From Astragalus membranaceus (lineage: Eukaryota > Streptophyta > Magnoliopsida > Fabales > Fabaceae), in NCBI GenBank assembly GCA_039519185.1, contig CM076849.1:37195109-37259108 (forward strand): a stretch of 64,000 bases of DNA. Reading direction: 5' to 3'. Below, piece by piece: positions 10,368-19,734 of the stretch (its first letter is position 1; every line of letters starts with the position of its first letter). Position numbers and translations under genes: made by a program. The notes beneath the pieces were generated by a model. The model did not search any database. It was not told the origin of the DNA and was given only the letters and a program-made list of their open reading frames with translations.

Positions 10368-12179
10368 ATGCCGCCGCGTCAGAAACGTACTTCATCCAGG
10401 CTCAATCAACCTGGGTCGAACGCTCAACCCGAGCATACCCCGGAGGGCGTGCCCGTGACCATTCACGAATCACAAGGCGACCCTCACCAATCTCCTATGG
10501 TGCAGGGCGGTCGAGGACCGGTGTCGGGACGATTTCAACGGCCAGTCCAGCAACAAGAAATCCCGGCCGAGCTGGCCGATGCCGGAGTCACAGAGCCTCT
10601 CCCAGAGCATGTGACCCAGGCATTCCTCCAAATACTGCAGAGCAAGAATCAGCTCATAGCCGACCGAGAAGCGCTCATCTCCCAGTATGAGCGGGCTGAA
10701 GCCTCGACCCGCCCGCGTGCGGCTCGCAGGAACGATCAAATACAAGAACCTAGGCCGCCTCCTAGATACAGGACGATGCCTACAGGAGGCATTTCACGTA
10801 GAAGAAGTGTGTCACGCCGAACTCCTCCGCGTAGGAGCAGGGTGCACAGGTCGCCCCCAGATAGGGGCGGACGACGTCGTCGGTCCCCTTCCAACGACTA
10901 TGATTATGATTACGATTATGCTGACTCGAGCTACCGACTAGAGTCGAGCAGGTCGCCAACAAGATACTCGTCCGACGAGTCCTCAGGATCCCGCCGATCA
11001 AGAAGCGGGTCGTGGGACTCGTATGAGGAATTTGATGACTACCGCAACGGGGAGATAAGAGATGTCTCCCATGCCATCAGCCAATCAAGAAGAAACTGTT
11101 CAGAGCGGCCTAGAGGACGGTCGTCGTCGCATGCTCCACATTACCATGGCCCCCATGGACCCCCTCTAATTGCCGACGGATTCCTTGGCCAACCGGTCGG
11201 CCTTTACGGTCTGCCCATCGACCAAACTGCCGCCATGCAGCCCTACGGGCAGAATTACGTTCCGACCGGACAAGGACCCTTCACCAGAGAAATCAGACGC
11301 TATCGCATTCCAAGGGATCTCAGGAAGCCCCCGAACCTGAACAAATTTAACGGCCGCGGGGATCCCGATAAACATCTCATGTACTTCAACAACTACTGCA
11401 GTTATAGAGAGCTAGGTCGGACAATGAAGTGCAGACTTTTTCCTCAGTCGCTCGAAGGTCGGGCGTTAGAATGGTGGGAAACCCTACGTCCCAACACCAT
11501 CTCTTCTTGGGAAGGTCTCGTGACAATGTTCCTAGCCAATTATACAGCCAACCGCTGCCAGTACAGATATGAAGAGCACCTGGACACGATCGTCCAAGGA
11601 GAGAATGAATCCCTGAGGGAGTACATCGACCGATTCAACACTGAAGCCGACGCGGTCCGCGACCTGTCAGATAGAGACAAGTTGAAATATCTAAAACGTG
11701 GTATAAGAGAGGACCACAGGTTTGCAGTAGAGTTCACGTTGAACCACTATAGCGACCTCAGAATGTTTCTTCGAAGGGCCAACGATCATATGGCTTACGA
11801 AGAAAAATTGGCCGCTAGGAAGGGCGCCCGAGCGCGACCCAAAGAGGAGCACAACAGGCCAGGTAGCGAGCAAGAAAGCCACCGAGAATACCGACCTAAG
11901 AAATATGAACAGCGCACGAAGTTGAATACTCCCATTGCGCAAATCTATTCTGAGCGACAGAACAGAGAATTCCTGAACATGAAGCGACCCGACCCCCTCG
12001 TGCTCAAAGAAAGGCATCGACCGACCAAGAAGTACTGCCAGTACCATTGTAGTAAGGGGCACGATACGAACGATTGTATGGCCCTCAAAGATGATATCGA
12101 GGACCTGATTCAAAGGGGAGAGCTGAGGGAGTATGTTCTAGAAGAAGATGATGAGTTCAGCCCGCGAGCTGAAGAATGA
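10368..12179 (+). CDS. Retrotransposon gag polyprotein, Tat-like (element D)
   Basis: A single open frame of 603 codons from ATG 10368; the frame is open upstream into the LTR, but this first ATG after the PBS region (MPPRQKRTSSRLN) is the sensible start. About residues 110-200 form an Arg/Ser-rich region with RRRSVSRRTPPRRSR and repeated DYDY, unusual for a gag. The Retrotrans_gag core follows (KPPNLNKFNGRGDPDKHLMY, EGRALEWWETL, GENESLREYIDRFNTEA, YLKRGI). The C-terminus has a zinc-knuckle-like CQYHCSKGHDTNDC and DDIEDLIQRGELREYV. Intact gag would assemble particles and package element RNA. No pol frame follows. Confidence 0.9.
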   Translation: MPPRQKRTSSRLNQPGSNAQPEHTPEGVPVTIHESQGDPHQSPMVQGGRGPVSGRFQRPVQQQEIPAELADAGVTEPLPEHVTQAFLQILQSKNQLIADREALISQYERAEASTRPRAARRNDQIQEPRPPPRYRTMPTGGISRRRSVSRRTPPRRSRVHRSPPDRGGRRRRSPSNDYDYDYDYADSSYRLESSRSPTRYSSDESSGSRRSRSGSWDSYEEFDDYRNGEIRDVSHAISQSRRNCSERPRGRSSSHAPHYHGPHGPPLIADGFLGQPVGLYGLPIDQTAAMQPYGQNYVPTGQGPFTREIRRYRIPRDLRKPPNLNKFNGRGDPDKHLMYFNNYCSYRELGRTMKCRLFPQSLEGRALEWWETLRPNTISSWEGLVTMFLANYTANRCQYRYEEHLDTIVQGENESLREYIDRFNTEADAVRDLSDRDKLKYLKRGIREDHRFAVEFTLNHYSDLRMFLRRANDHMAYEEKLAARKGARARPKEEHNRPGSEQESHREYRPKKYEQRTKLNTPIAQIYSERQNREFLNMKRPDPLVLKERHRPTKKYCQYHCSKGHDTNDCMALKDDIEDLIQRGELREYVLEEDDEFSPRAEE

Positions 12180-12589
12180 ATTCAAACGACCCTACAAACT
12201 GGTACTGATACTCGATCGATCAATAAAGGACAGGCGAGCACTCTTTTTACCGAGGCTCGACCTTTTGACAGTGTGTGTTTTAGTTAACATGTACGAGTGC
12301 ATGCCCGAACACTCAGTAAAGTAGCGAGCGATCGAACAGGAACTAAAATTAAACTTTCGAATCAAAAGTACACAACGGGTTCACCACGGTCGAAACCGGG
12401 CACCCAATCCACCGACCGTTCGCAGGCTGGAAAGATGCATCAAGCCTCGAATAGGCTACGCTGCTTCACCCCTGTAGGTCGTCCGCGCGAGGCTACACAT
12501 GGGGCAACGAATCAAGCCTCGAATAGGCTGCGATTGGTCGCTTCCTACAGGTCGATCCCGCGAGACTCTCCGGCGACCAGGTTAAGAGT

Positions 12590-13310
12590 CAACAAAGAGC
12601 GCCATCGAAGTGGCCCAAGGGTTTGAATAACCCACAAAGCGTAGGTCGCCGAGCGACCTACATCGAGCGCCATCGAAGTGGCCCAAGGGTCAGAATGACC
12701 CACAATCAAACGTAGGCCGCCGAGCGACCTACATCGAGTGTCACCGAGTTGGCACAATCAAGCGCCATCGAAGTGGCCCAAGGGTTTGAATAACCCACAA
12801 AGCGTAGGTCGCCGAGCGACCTACATCGAGCGCCATCGAAGTGGCCCAAGGGTCAGAATGACCCACAATCAAACGTAGGCCGCCGAGCGACCTACATCGG
12901 GTGTCACCGCATTGACACAAGCGAGTGCCACCGAGTTGGCCCAAAATAGATCACCGTGTTGATCAAATCGAACGTAGGATCCCGAGCGACCTACAACGAG
13001 TGTCATCGAATGGCCCCAAGATCCCGAGCGACCTACATCGAGCGCCATCGAAGTGGCCCAAGGGTCAGAATGACCCACAATCAAACGTAGGCCGCCGAGC
13101 GACCTACATCGGGTGTCACCGCATTGACACAAGCGAGTGCCACCGAGTTGGCCCAAAATAGATCACCGTGTTGATCAAATCGAACGTAGGATCCCGAGCG
13201 ACCTACAACGAGTGTCATCGAATGGCCCCAAGATCCCGAGCGACCTACAACGAGTGTCATCGAATGGCCCCAAGGTCCCGAGCGGCCTACTAAGAGCGCC
13301 ATCTAATGGC
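12590..13310 (+). repeat. Tandem hairpin repeats in element D
   Basis: A roughly 70-bp unit is repeated with variations: GCCATCGAAGTGGCCCAAGG, then an AT-rich spacer with ACCCACAA, then GTAGGTCGC CGA GCGACCTAC. The last part is a perfect 9-bp inverted repeat with a 3-base loop. A higher-order unit of about 168 bp is duplicated (from about 12592 and 12760), and another block recurs at about 12900 and 13120. From 13265 the array decays. No protein is encoded; frames open here are an effect of the repeats. Confidence 0.88.
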
Positions 13311-13319
13311 CCAAGCAAA

Positions 13320-14049
13320 GTGAGTGGCCGCGACCACGTCCCATCATGAGTGGCAGCGACCACATCCCCGTGTGAAGGGCAGCGACCACGTCCCATCATA
13401 AGTGGCAGCGACCACATCCCAGTGTGAATGGCAGCGACCACATTCCAACATGAGGGGCAGCGACCACATTCCTCAAATAGGCCGTGCTAGGCTGCTCCCT
13501 GCAGGTCGAGAGCCCCAGGCGACTAGTCAAAACGCTTAAGCAAACTTAAGCACAATCAAAGCGACCTAAGAATAGTCGCACCCCCAAGGGCGAGTTCGAT
13601 CTGAGTCGATACTTGGTAAACTGCCCAAGGGACAGGGCCGAGACCCGACCGGTTAAAACGATTCAAGCCCCAGGTCGGTCTTAAGCGAGCCGACCTGGAC
13701 AAGAAGCTTTTCCTGCCAGCGAGCCTATCCTTCTCTTGCATGACCGATTTCACACCCGCTAAAGCAGAATCCAAAGCGACCTCTGCCACACCGGTCCCGC
13801 GCGACCTAACGAGGGGCATCGACCCCAGAACACCGGCCGGTCCCGTGCGACCACACGGGTGGCAGCGACCACCTTCCCATCGTCCAAAACGTCACATCAT
13901 CTCAAACAACAGAGGTCAGCAGCGACCGACGCCAAACTCAGCGATTAATAGGCGGCAGCGACCGTCAGTCACCCTTCCACAACTCGAATGCAGGGGGCAA
14001 CGATTCAAGCCTCAGCCCGCTCTTAAGCGACCTAGGCTTGGGGGGCAAC
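13320..14049 (+). repeat. Second repeat block, 3' region and PPT of element D
   Basis: Between 13320 and 13475 a short motif of about 28-30 bp, GTGGCAGCGACCAC, repeats five or more times; diverged copies recur at 13850-13980. The rest is non-coding GC-rich sequence with repeated GCGACC motifs. The polypurine tract GGCTTGGGGGGCAAC (about 14035-14049) abuts the 3' LTR. Confidence 0.75.
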
Positions 14050-14425
14050 TGTTCTGGAGTGGCCCAATAGGCCCAACGAGACAGTCCAGCGCAACCTGCA
14101 GCAAGGGGGTGCTACGCACAGCAACCAGGTGCAACATGGGCCAGCGGCCCATTCGACCAAGGCCGGCCCAACTCGGCCCACGCAAGGCGTGCTCCGCAAG
14201 ACGCGCCAACGGCCAGGGCGCCCCTATCACGATAAATACATGATAGAGCTCCATAATCAGGTATGTTTTACTCACCTTGTGACCCTGCCCGTTGAAGCAC
14301 CTCTGACTTGAGCGTTGGAGTGCCTTTGCAGGTACCACCCGCGTGCGGCTTACCACTCGGTCCTTCATCCCAGCGACCGAGCAGAATCATCAGCAACAAC
14401 CCATCGTATTGATCAGGTACGATCA
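14050..14425 (+). repeat. 3' LTR of element D (376 bp)
   Basis: Same length and sequence as the 5' LTR apart from three transitions, ending GTACGATCA followed directly by the second ATTTC target copy at 14426-14430. Confidence 0.93.
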
Positions 14426-15495
14426 ATTTCCAACTATTTTCCTAAAGAAAAGAATCGATTCCTATAATATTTCAAAAGTAAAGAATCGATTCCTAGTATT
14501 TCTTTAAAGCACACAATCGATTCCTTGCTTCCTTATTTAAATGAAAATCGATTTCAAACCTTTTCCTTTAAACTACATAATCGATTCCTTGCTTTCTTAT
14601 TTAAATGAAAATCGATTTCAAACATTTTCCTTTAAACTACATAATCGATTCCTAGCCCTCCTGAATCATAAGAGTCGATTGTTACTCTTTCTCAAGTAAA
14701 GCAAAATCGATTCTCACTTAAAAGAAGTCACACATAAGAATCGATTCCCAGATCCAATACATTTTAGCATATAATCGATTCTTACATTGTTTTCAACGTA
14801 AACTTCTTTTTCTCATAGCCAATAAATAGGCACCTCATTGTGTTCATTTCTTACACAACCCATTTCACGAATCAGAGCACATTTTGAGAAAAACTCTTTA
14901 CATTTTATTCTTTGCTCTTCTCGCACCGCTGGTCCATCAGAGCTGATCTTTCGCAAAAAGTTAGTTGGGGTTGCATTCTTCAAGTTGTCTGCCTACATTA
15001 AGAGGTATTTCGGTCTTTAAATTTGTTATTGTTTATTGGTTGTATTTTGTACTAGGGAGTGGGGTATCTCTCTAGGGTAGCTGTTTGTACTAGGAAGTGG
15101 GATATCTTTCTGGGGCAGCTGGTTGTAACAGGGGTGGGGTATCTCTTGTTATTGTTGTAATAGATTTGAGGGCTCTTTATAGGTGGGGTATCCTAGTAGA
15201 AGAGTGTCTGAGTCTGTAAAGGTTTTCCAAGGCACCTGTAGGCCTTGTTGTTTCGGTTAGTGGAAAATCTCACATGGGTGTGAGGACTGGACGTAGGTCA
15301 CTAGGAGGTGACCGAACCAGGATAAATCTCTGTGTTCTTTATTGCTTTATTTTCTAATTCCTTTGCTTCCATTTAACCTGCGCGAAAATTGATCTAAGTC
15401 ATTGAAAAGGGGAAAAACGTTTTTGAAAGTTATCAAAAGTTTTTAAATCTCAATTCACCCCCCTCTTGAGACTGAAGCCACTTGGCAACACGCAT

Positions 15496-15685
15496 CGCAT
15501 AATTTATCTTTTTCATAATGTAGCTTTGGTAGGCCAATTACTGATTCCTTATGAGCAAGTTTATTTAAAAGATCCATGTGGATGTGGGCTGCTCTCCTAT
15601 GCCATAGCCAAGTTTCATCCTCTTTACTAATAAGACAACTTGCATCATTTGAGGGAAGATCATTTAGATCAACAGTATAGGTGTT
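15496..15685 (-). pseudogene. GAG-pre-integrase HHCC zinc-binding domain (element B)
   Basis: Minus-strand reading gives ETWLWHRRAAHIHMDLLNKL, then ESVIGLPKLHYEKDKLCDA, the GAG_pre-integrs domain with its two His and first Cys. The second Cys (CDAC) falls across the element C insertion and continues at 5640 downwards. This ties the two halves of element B together to the base. Confidence 0.85.
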
Positions 15686-16024
15686 TCAAACTCTTTCACC
15701 AGTAAAAAGGGTTTGCTTGTCCACGGTATTTTTTACCTTGCAAGTAGAAGAATCAAACACAACCTTATTACCTTTGTCGCAAAGTTGACTAATACTTAGC
15801 AAGTTATGCTTCAAGCCTTCAACTAATAATACATTTTCAATAACAGGATTTTGTTTCTTACCAATAGTGCCGACACCAATAATTTTACCTTTTGTATTGT
15901 CACCATAAGACACAAAGCCGCTGCTTTTTGGAGTCAAATGAGAGAACTTCTCTTTGTCTCCTGTCATGGGCTTTGAACAGCCGCTATCTAGATACCACTT
16001 TGAGCTCTTGGCTTTCAAGCACAC
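15686..16024 (-). pseudogene. Ty1/copia aspartic protease (element B)
   Basis: Minus-strand frame with SSKWYLDSGCSKPMTGDKEK, where D-S-G is the catalytic triad motif of copia proteases, followed by FVSYGDNTKGKIIGVGTIG and GLKHNLLSISQLCDKGNKVV. The frame differs from that of the upstream gag (16038-16727), so a frameshift or programmed shift lies near 16030; given the other lesions a mutation is more likely. The protease would cut the polyprotein in the particle. Confidence 0.87.
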
Positions 16025-16037
16025 CTACATCACAAGA

Positions 16038-16727
16038 TCAAGTTTTAACTTTTGGTACCCAAATCATTTTGGGTCCTTTTGGGTTAGTCTTGGGAATTGT
16101 GCCCTTTGGAATCCACTTCCTTTTGCCATCCACATCAATGTTCTTTCTTGCATTACAAATATAAGATGTATGACCATTTCTACCACAATAATAACATTTT
16201 GTGAAAGGGCTACTAGTAGTTTTGTTTGGGCAAAAAATCTTTTTGAAAGATTTTTCATGATTCTTTGGTTGATAGCCCAAACCAGCTTTATCATAAGTTC
16301 CCCTTTGATTTCCCAAAATGATATTTAGATTATCTCTTCCCCTGGTGAATTTTGAAAGAGTGTTGTGCAAATCATTGACTTTGTTTTTCAAAACATTGCA
16401 ATCTTCACATTTGAGAGTACTCTCCTTTTTATTTTCATAATAGTTGCAAGAGAAAACTTCACTTACGAAAATTTGTTTTTCTTTAAGAACGTCTATTTCC
16501 TTATTTAAAGTTTCAACTTTGGATTGAAGAGTGGAAATAGTTTTATTAGAATTTGAAACAATTTTCCTAAGTTTAGTTGACTCATTATCTAGTTCTTCAC
16601 AACTACTAAGCAACTCATCATAAGTTAAATCAAGTTTAGTTTCAAAGGAGTTTACCTCATCTTCCTCATGCTCTGCCATGAGACATAGTTTTGCTTCCTC
16701 TTCTTCAGATTCATCGGATGATTCCAT
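16038..16727 (-). pseudogene. SIRE-like gag C-terminal part: acidic, coiled coil, CCHC (element B)
   Basis: A 230-codon minus-strand frame: acidic start (SSDESEEEEAKLCLMAEHEE), a long predicted coiled coil with heptad-like L/I spacing (STKLRKIVSNSNKTISTLQS region), a CEDC pair, and a zinc knuckle CYYCGRNGHTSYIC (CX2CX4HX4C), ending in WIPKGTIPKTNPKGPKMIWV. This layout, with an extra domain after the first gag knuckle, is characteristic of SIRE/Maximus elements. It is in the same frame as 16776-17394, separated by one in-frame TGA at 16776. Confidence 0.82.
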
Positions 16728-16775
16728 GTCATTTTCATCCCAAGTGATATACGCCCTTTTTCCTTTTGATTCCTT

Positions 16776-17394
16776 TCAGGGTTTTCTATCCGGTTTCTCA
16801 TATTTTTGATTTTGAGGGCAGTTCGGCTTTATGTGTCCTTTCTTACCACATTTATAGCATGTTGGATTGAAGGAAGTTCCTTCCTCATTCTTCTCTTGAG
16901 GATTAGCCAATTGTTTTGATTTTCCTTTGTGCTTCATGAACTTTTTGAATCTTCGAACCATTAGGCTCATGTCTTCATCATTTTCATTGAGGCTGTCATA
17001 GTCTTCCGTGTCACTTTCTTTGGTGCATGCTTTAAGAGCAAGTCCTTTCTTTTTCTTTTCACCTTCCTCGCTTTCAGCTAGTCGATTCAATTCGAGCTCA
17101 GGTTCCTGCAATTTACCAAACAAAGTGGTTAAGTCCATAGAGGATAAGTCTTTTGATTCCGAGATAGCTGTCACTTTGGGTTGCCAATTTCTATTTAGGC
17201 ATCGCAGAACTTTATTGGTCAAGTCCTCATTTTCGAAAGATTTTCCAAGGCGTCTAAGATGGTTAACTATATGGATGAAACGTTTGTTTAGTTCTTGGAT
17301 GGTTTCACCCGGTTTCATCCTAAATAGCTCATACTCATGAGTTAATGTGTTCATTCTAGCCCTTTTGACCTCGGTAGTACCTTCATGGGTCACT
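16776..17394 (-). pseudogene. Copia gag (UBN2) with first CCHC knuckle, N-terminus lost (element B)
   Basis: The minus-strand frame contains VTHEGTTEVKRARMNTLTHE, YELFRMKPGETIQELNKRF, VLRCLNRNWQPKVTAISES and the zinc knuckle CYKCGKKGHIKPNC. It is closely similar to element C gag (7192-7929), showing that B and C are relatives. Upstream of VTHEG the sequence switches to element A gag, so the first 100 or more residues, the PBS and the 5' LTR of B are deleted. Confidence 0.87.
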
Positions 17395-17710
17395 TCATGG
17401 GCCAGGAAAAATGGGGTTAGTAGCATTGCTACCTTGCGCTGCATGCCTGTGCTCCAATTCCTTGGCCTGTTGCACTTCATTGTGTACCATAGGTTTAACT
17501 ATGTCAGTCAATTGTTGGGATACTTGGTACATTATATCATGTATCCCCATTTCAATTTGTTGCCGAATGAATGAGGTGGTCATGACCACAGGCTCCTCCT
17601 CTTGGTGAGGCAGTTCATTCGATTTCGCAGTAACTGTTGCAGTAGTATTCCTTGAAACACCTACTGGCTCTGATTCAGCCTTTCGCAGCAGTTGCCTTTC
17701 TTGAAGCAGA
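17395..17710 (-). pseudogene. Ty3/gypsy gag N-terminal piece (element A)
   Basis: Minus-strand frame with SFIRQQIEMGIHDIMYQVSQ, QLTDIVKPMVHNEVQQAKEL and GSNATNPIFPGP. It lies just downstream (in minus orientation) of the 5' LTR and PBS of element A and is the expected gag start. It is interrupted at about 17395 by the fossil element B; the continuation is at 1973 and below, with some gag lost. Confidence 0.55.
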
Positions 17711-17811
17711 AGGCGAATCCATACTTAGGTTTTTCCCAGAGCGCAGGTGCATACGCTAATGATAATCCAGTCCAGGAAAATCAAACGCAATGATCTATTC
17801 ACCTGTTCTAC

Positions 17812-17834
17812 TCCCACCGGGCGTGCCAAATTGT
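17812..17834 (-). promoter_or_regulatory. Primer-binding site of gypsy element A
   Basis: On the minus strand TTTGGCACGCCCGGTGGGA follows the LTR end (..GGAACA) by about four bases. The TTGGC...GGTGGGA form is typical of primer-binding sites in plant Ty3/gypsy elements. It fixes 17835-18691 as a 5' LTR of a minus-strand element. Confidence 0.7.
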
Positions 17835-18691
17835 TGTTCCTTGGTTCAAACTCTTAGAGCCTGGCCGTGGATTCAGCCAGGGATTTAAGCAAGTTCTTTG
17901 ATTCCTCTGTTCTTTAAGCGATTGCGCCAAGGAGGGAACTCTGCTCCTTGACTGTGGGTATCCTGACTCCTCTAGAAAGGGCCAGGTTAGGTGAGAGGGG
18001 ACTGCGATGGTTGGATTATACTACTGACTAATGCATAAATGTAAAGATAAATGTGATAAAGAAGATAGGTAAAAATAAATGTAGAGTTTTATTTGATTGA
18101 TCATGTGCATTTTGTACAATTACTCTTCTATTTATATACATAGGCCCTCGTCGGCCACTAACACAGCCAACATTTGCCTACCGTTGGATCAATCTAAGAT
18201 CAACGACTATCATTGTCCCTAAGCCCTAAAGAGGTGGAGTAACCACCCACGATCTCACTAGCACGGTTAGTGGGGTGAACTCCCTCACTCCGCTCTTCGA
18301 GGCTTCGCTCATTCGCTTGATCTTCAACTGCTCCCACGTTCTATCTTCGTGCATGTCTTTTACGTGCCTTCCAAGTAAAACCGCCTTACCTCAGCCACTT
18401 GGTTTACTCAGCTAACCTTTGTCCTCAGGCAGTAACTCAGGCACCCGAGCCTACCCTGGCCGTGGCACTCTATAGGCTGAGGCTGTACTCTCCCTCGGTC
18501 TCGCTCATTGCTTCTCGGGATAACCCCTTCCCCGGGGAGTTGTCTAGTGATATGCCCCGAGGACTTCCCTCGATCATTTCTCCCAGGCAATTATCTCCAA
18601 AAATCCTTGTCTAGTGACCTGCCTCAGTACTCCATCTCCACTGCCTTCTTCCTTCAGCCCTCGGTCTACTAATTATTTTTGGGTGTTAACA
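17835..18691 (-). repeat. 5' LTR of gypsy element A (about 857 bp)
   Basis: In minus orientation it begins TGTTAACACCC and ends CCAAGGAACA. A TATA-like ATGTATATAAATAGAAGAG lies near 18130, with the expected CT-rich leader after it. The 3' partner is outside the window beyond the RT at base 1. The bases before its start look like a polypurine tract (see next entry), which is not expected at a 5' LTR. Confidence 0.72.
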
Positions 18692-18828
18692 ATTGCCCCA
18701 CTTTTTGCGCTGTCGTATGGCCGCGAAGATGTGACTGATAGTGCAAAAACCCTTTGAGATGACTTGATGTCACCGTTTTGAAGTGACTATCCTGCCGTTT
18801 CGTAACACTTGGCAGTTTCGCTCTGCGC
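18692..18828 (-). other. PPT-like tract and short internal remnant upstream of the LTR of element A
   Basis: On the minus strand AAAAAGTGGGGCAAT directly precedes the LTR start, exactly as a polypurine tract precedes a 3' LTR. About 120 bp of further non-coding sequence precedes that before the G-rich repeat starts. It could be the 3' end of a second internal region sharing this LTR (a tandem LTR-internal-LTR arrangement), or a chance purine run. Confidence 0.45.
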
Positions 18829-19315
18829 GGGATGTTAGGGCGGCGTGGGTGGGGAAATTTTCCCCGTGGGGGCGGGGACGGGGGAGAAAATCCCCCCGCA
18901 GTCAAAGTGGGGATGGGGACGGGGATCTTACCGCCACTCCGCGGGGACCCCGCCCCGAATATATTAGATAAATATTTTTTATAGATATATATTATATTAT
19001 AAGTATTAATTTTTTACTCTTTTTATACATGTTTTTAATTTTAAATATATAAGTAAGACTAACTTTTATATTTTTTTATATTAAAATGTTAAAGATTTGT
19101 TTTTTAGTATTACTTTTATATATTTTTTAATTTTGTTATATTTTTTCTAACTTTTAATAAATTATTGGGGTCCCCGCGGGGACCGTGTGGATGGGGATGG
19201 AGGAGGAAAACTCTCCAAAGCGGAGATCGGGGATGGGGACGGGGGACAACTTTGGACTTTGGAGGCGGGGACGGAGCGGGGGAGTACTCCCTGCCCCATT
19301 GCCATCCCTAACCGC
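18827..19315 (+). repeat. G-run-rich inverted-repeat element (MITE-like)
   Basis: Both ends are packed with GGGGACGGGGA-like runs in opposite orientation (TTAGGGCGGCGTGGGTGGGG at the left; the right end read on the minus strand begins TTAGGGATGGCAATGGGGC). They flank an AT-rich core at 18960-19165. The TTAGGG(A/C) ends look like imperfect terminal inverted repeats; the flanking CGCGGGATG and CCGCGAGCT are only partly alike, so no clean TSD is claimed. No coding capacity. The strands are likely to form G-quadruplexes. Confidence 0.5.
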
Positions 19316-19535
19316 GAGCTAGTTTTCACAAATAAGCTTCAATTCTACTAGAACCACGCCCTTGGAAGGGATATTCCAATAGGGAAATTCATCAGAAGCA
19401 GTATGAGGGGGAGTGGGGAAGGTGGTGGGGGAAAAATGGGATTAAAAAAAGTTAGGGGTATTTGATATTTTCAGTTGAGTAGAGAGAGTATGAAGAGTAC
19501 GATGGGTGCTAAAAGAAAAGGCACTAGAAAAAAAA

Positions 19536-19694
19536 AGCCCAACTCTAAATCACGGTTCAGTCCAATTGACCAAAAAAGAGGAGTCCAAGTTCATTTCCCA
19601 TTAATACCCTGTTTCCAACATTGAGAAAATCCCCAAACTCAGGGGTAATTAAGTAAACCGATTAAAATCATGGATAAATCACCTCAAACCCTAA
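19536..19694 (+). promoter_or_regulatory. RPL27a promoter motifs: site II-like box and telo-box
   Basis: AGCCCA at 19536-19541 (TGGGCT on the other strand, a site II element) and AAACCCTAA at 19686-19694 (telo-box), 41 bp before the ATG. This pair is the standard combination for plant ribosomal-protein genes, where it couples expression to growth and cell cycling through TCP and telo-box-binding factors (established for the family, inferred here). No clear TATA box is seen, also common in this class. Confidence 0.7.
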
Positions 19695-19734
19695 CTTCAT
19701 TTCCTGTTCGTGCCGCCGAAGCGAGACCACAGAG

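Larger units (their letters stand above)
9946..14425 (+). mobile_element. Gag-only Tat-like Ty3/gypsy element D
   Basis: A 4480-bp element with two 376-bp LTRs (9946-10321 and 14050-14425), TG...CA ends and a perfect TSD ATTTC (9941-9945 and 14426-14430). It carries PBS, one long gag frame and PPT, but no protease, RT, RNase H or integrase. The 1.9 kb after gag is occupied by tandem hairpin repeats. Such gag-only elements must be copied in trans by a related autonomous family. The three LTR differences I see are all transitions, so insertion was recent. Confidence 0.93.
5646..15490 (+). mobile_element. Ty1/copia-derived non-autonomous element C, with element D in its 3' LTR
   Basis: A complete LTR element bounded by TG...CA and a perfect 5-bp TSD (CGCAT at 5641-5645 and 15491-15495). 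The 5' LTR is 5646-7139 (1494 bp). The 3' LTR is 9520-15490, which is 1486 bp once the D insertion is subtracted. A primer-binding site (7142-7153) and polypurine tract (9506-9519) flank a short interior with a gag remnant plus protease and RNase H scraps. Most of pol is gone, so mobility would have depended on proteins from another copy. Confidence 0.93.
9520..15490 (+). repeat. 3' LTR of element C, split by element D
   Basis: The left part is 9520-9945 and the right part 14426-15490. Removing D with one ATTTC copy leaves 1486 bp that aligns along its whole length with the 5' LTR. Noted differences include a 5-bp loss near 14988, single-base indels in homopolymers and scattered substitutions (for example near 9772 and 9810). 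The LTR ends CACTTGGCAACA at 15490. Confidence 0.92.
1974..17394 (-). mobile_element. SIRE-like Ty1/copia element B, 5'-truncated, hosting elements C and D
   Basis: Minus-strand Ty1/copia element. In element order: truncated gag (to 17394), CCHC/coiled-coil gag (16038-16727), protease (15686-16024), integrase (15496-15685 continuing at 5640-4924), RT (4933-3941), RNase H (3868-3137) and 3' LTR (about 3140-1974). The 5' LTR and gag N-terminus are missing; at about 17394 the sequence passes directly into element A gag, so a deletion removed B's 5' end together with part of A. At least four disabling stops and two frameshifts are visible. The integrase is split by element C with a CGCAT duplication. 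It is fossil, and older than C and D. Confidence 0.85.

Noticed and set aside
12297..13441. Numerous frames on both strands
   Set aside because: All are products of the tandem hairpin repeats of element D; peptides repeat with the DNA period.
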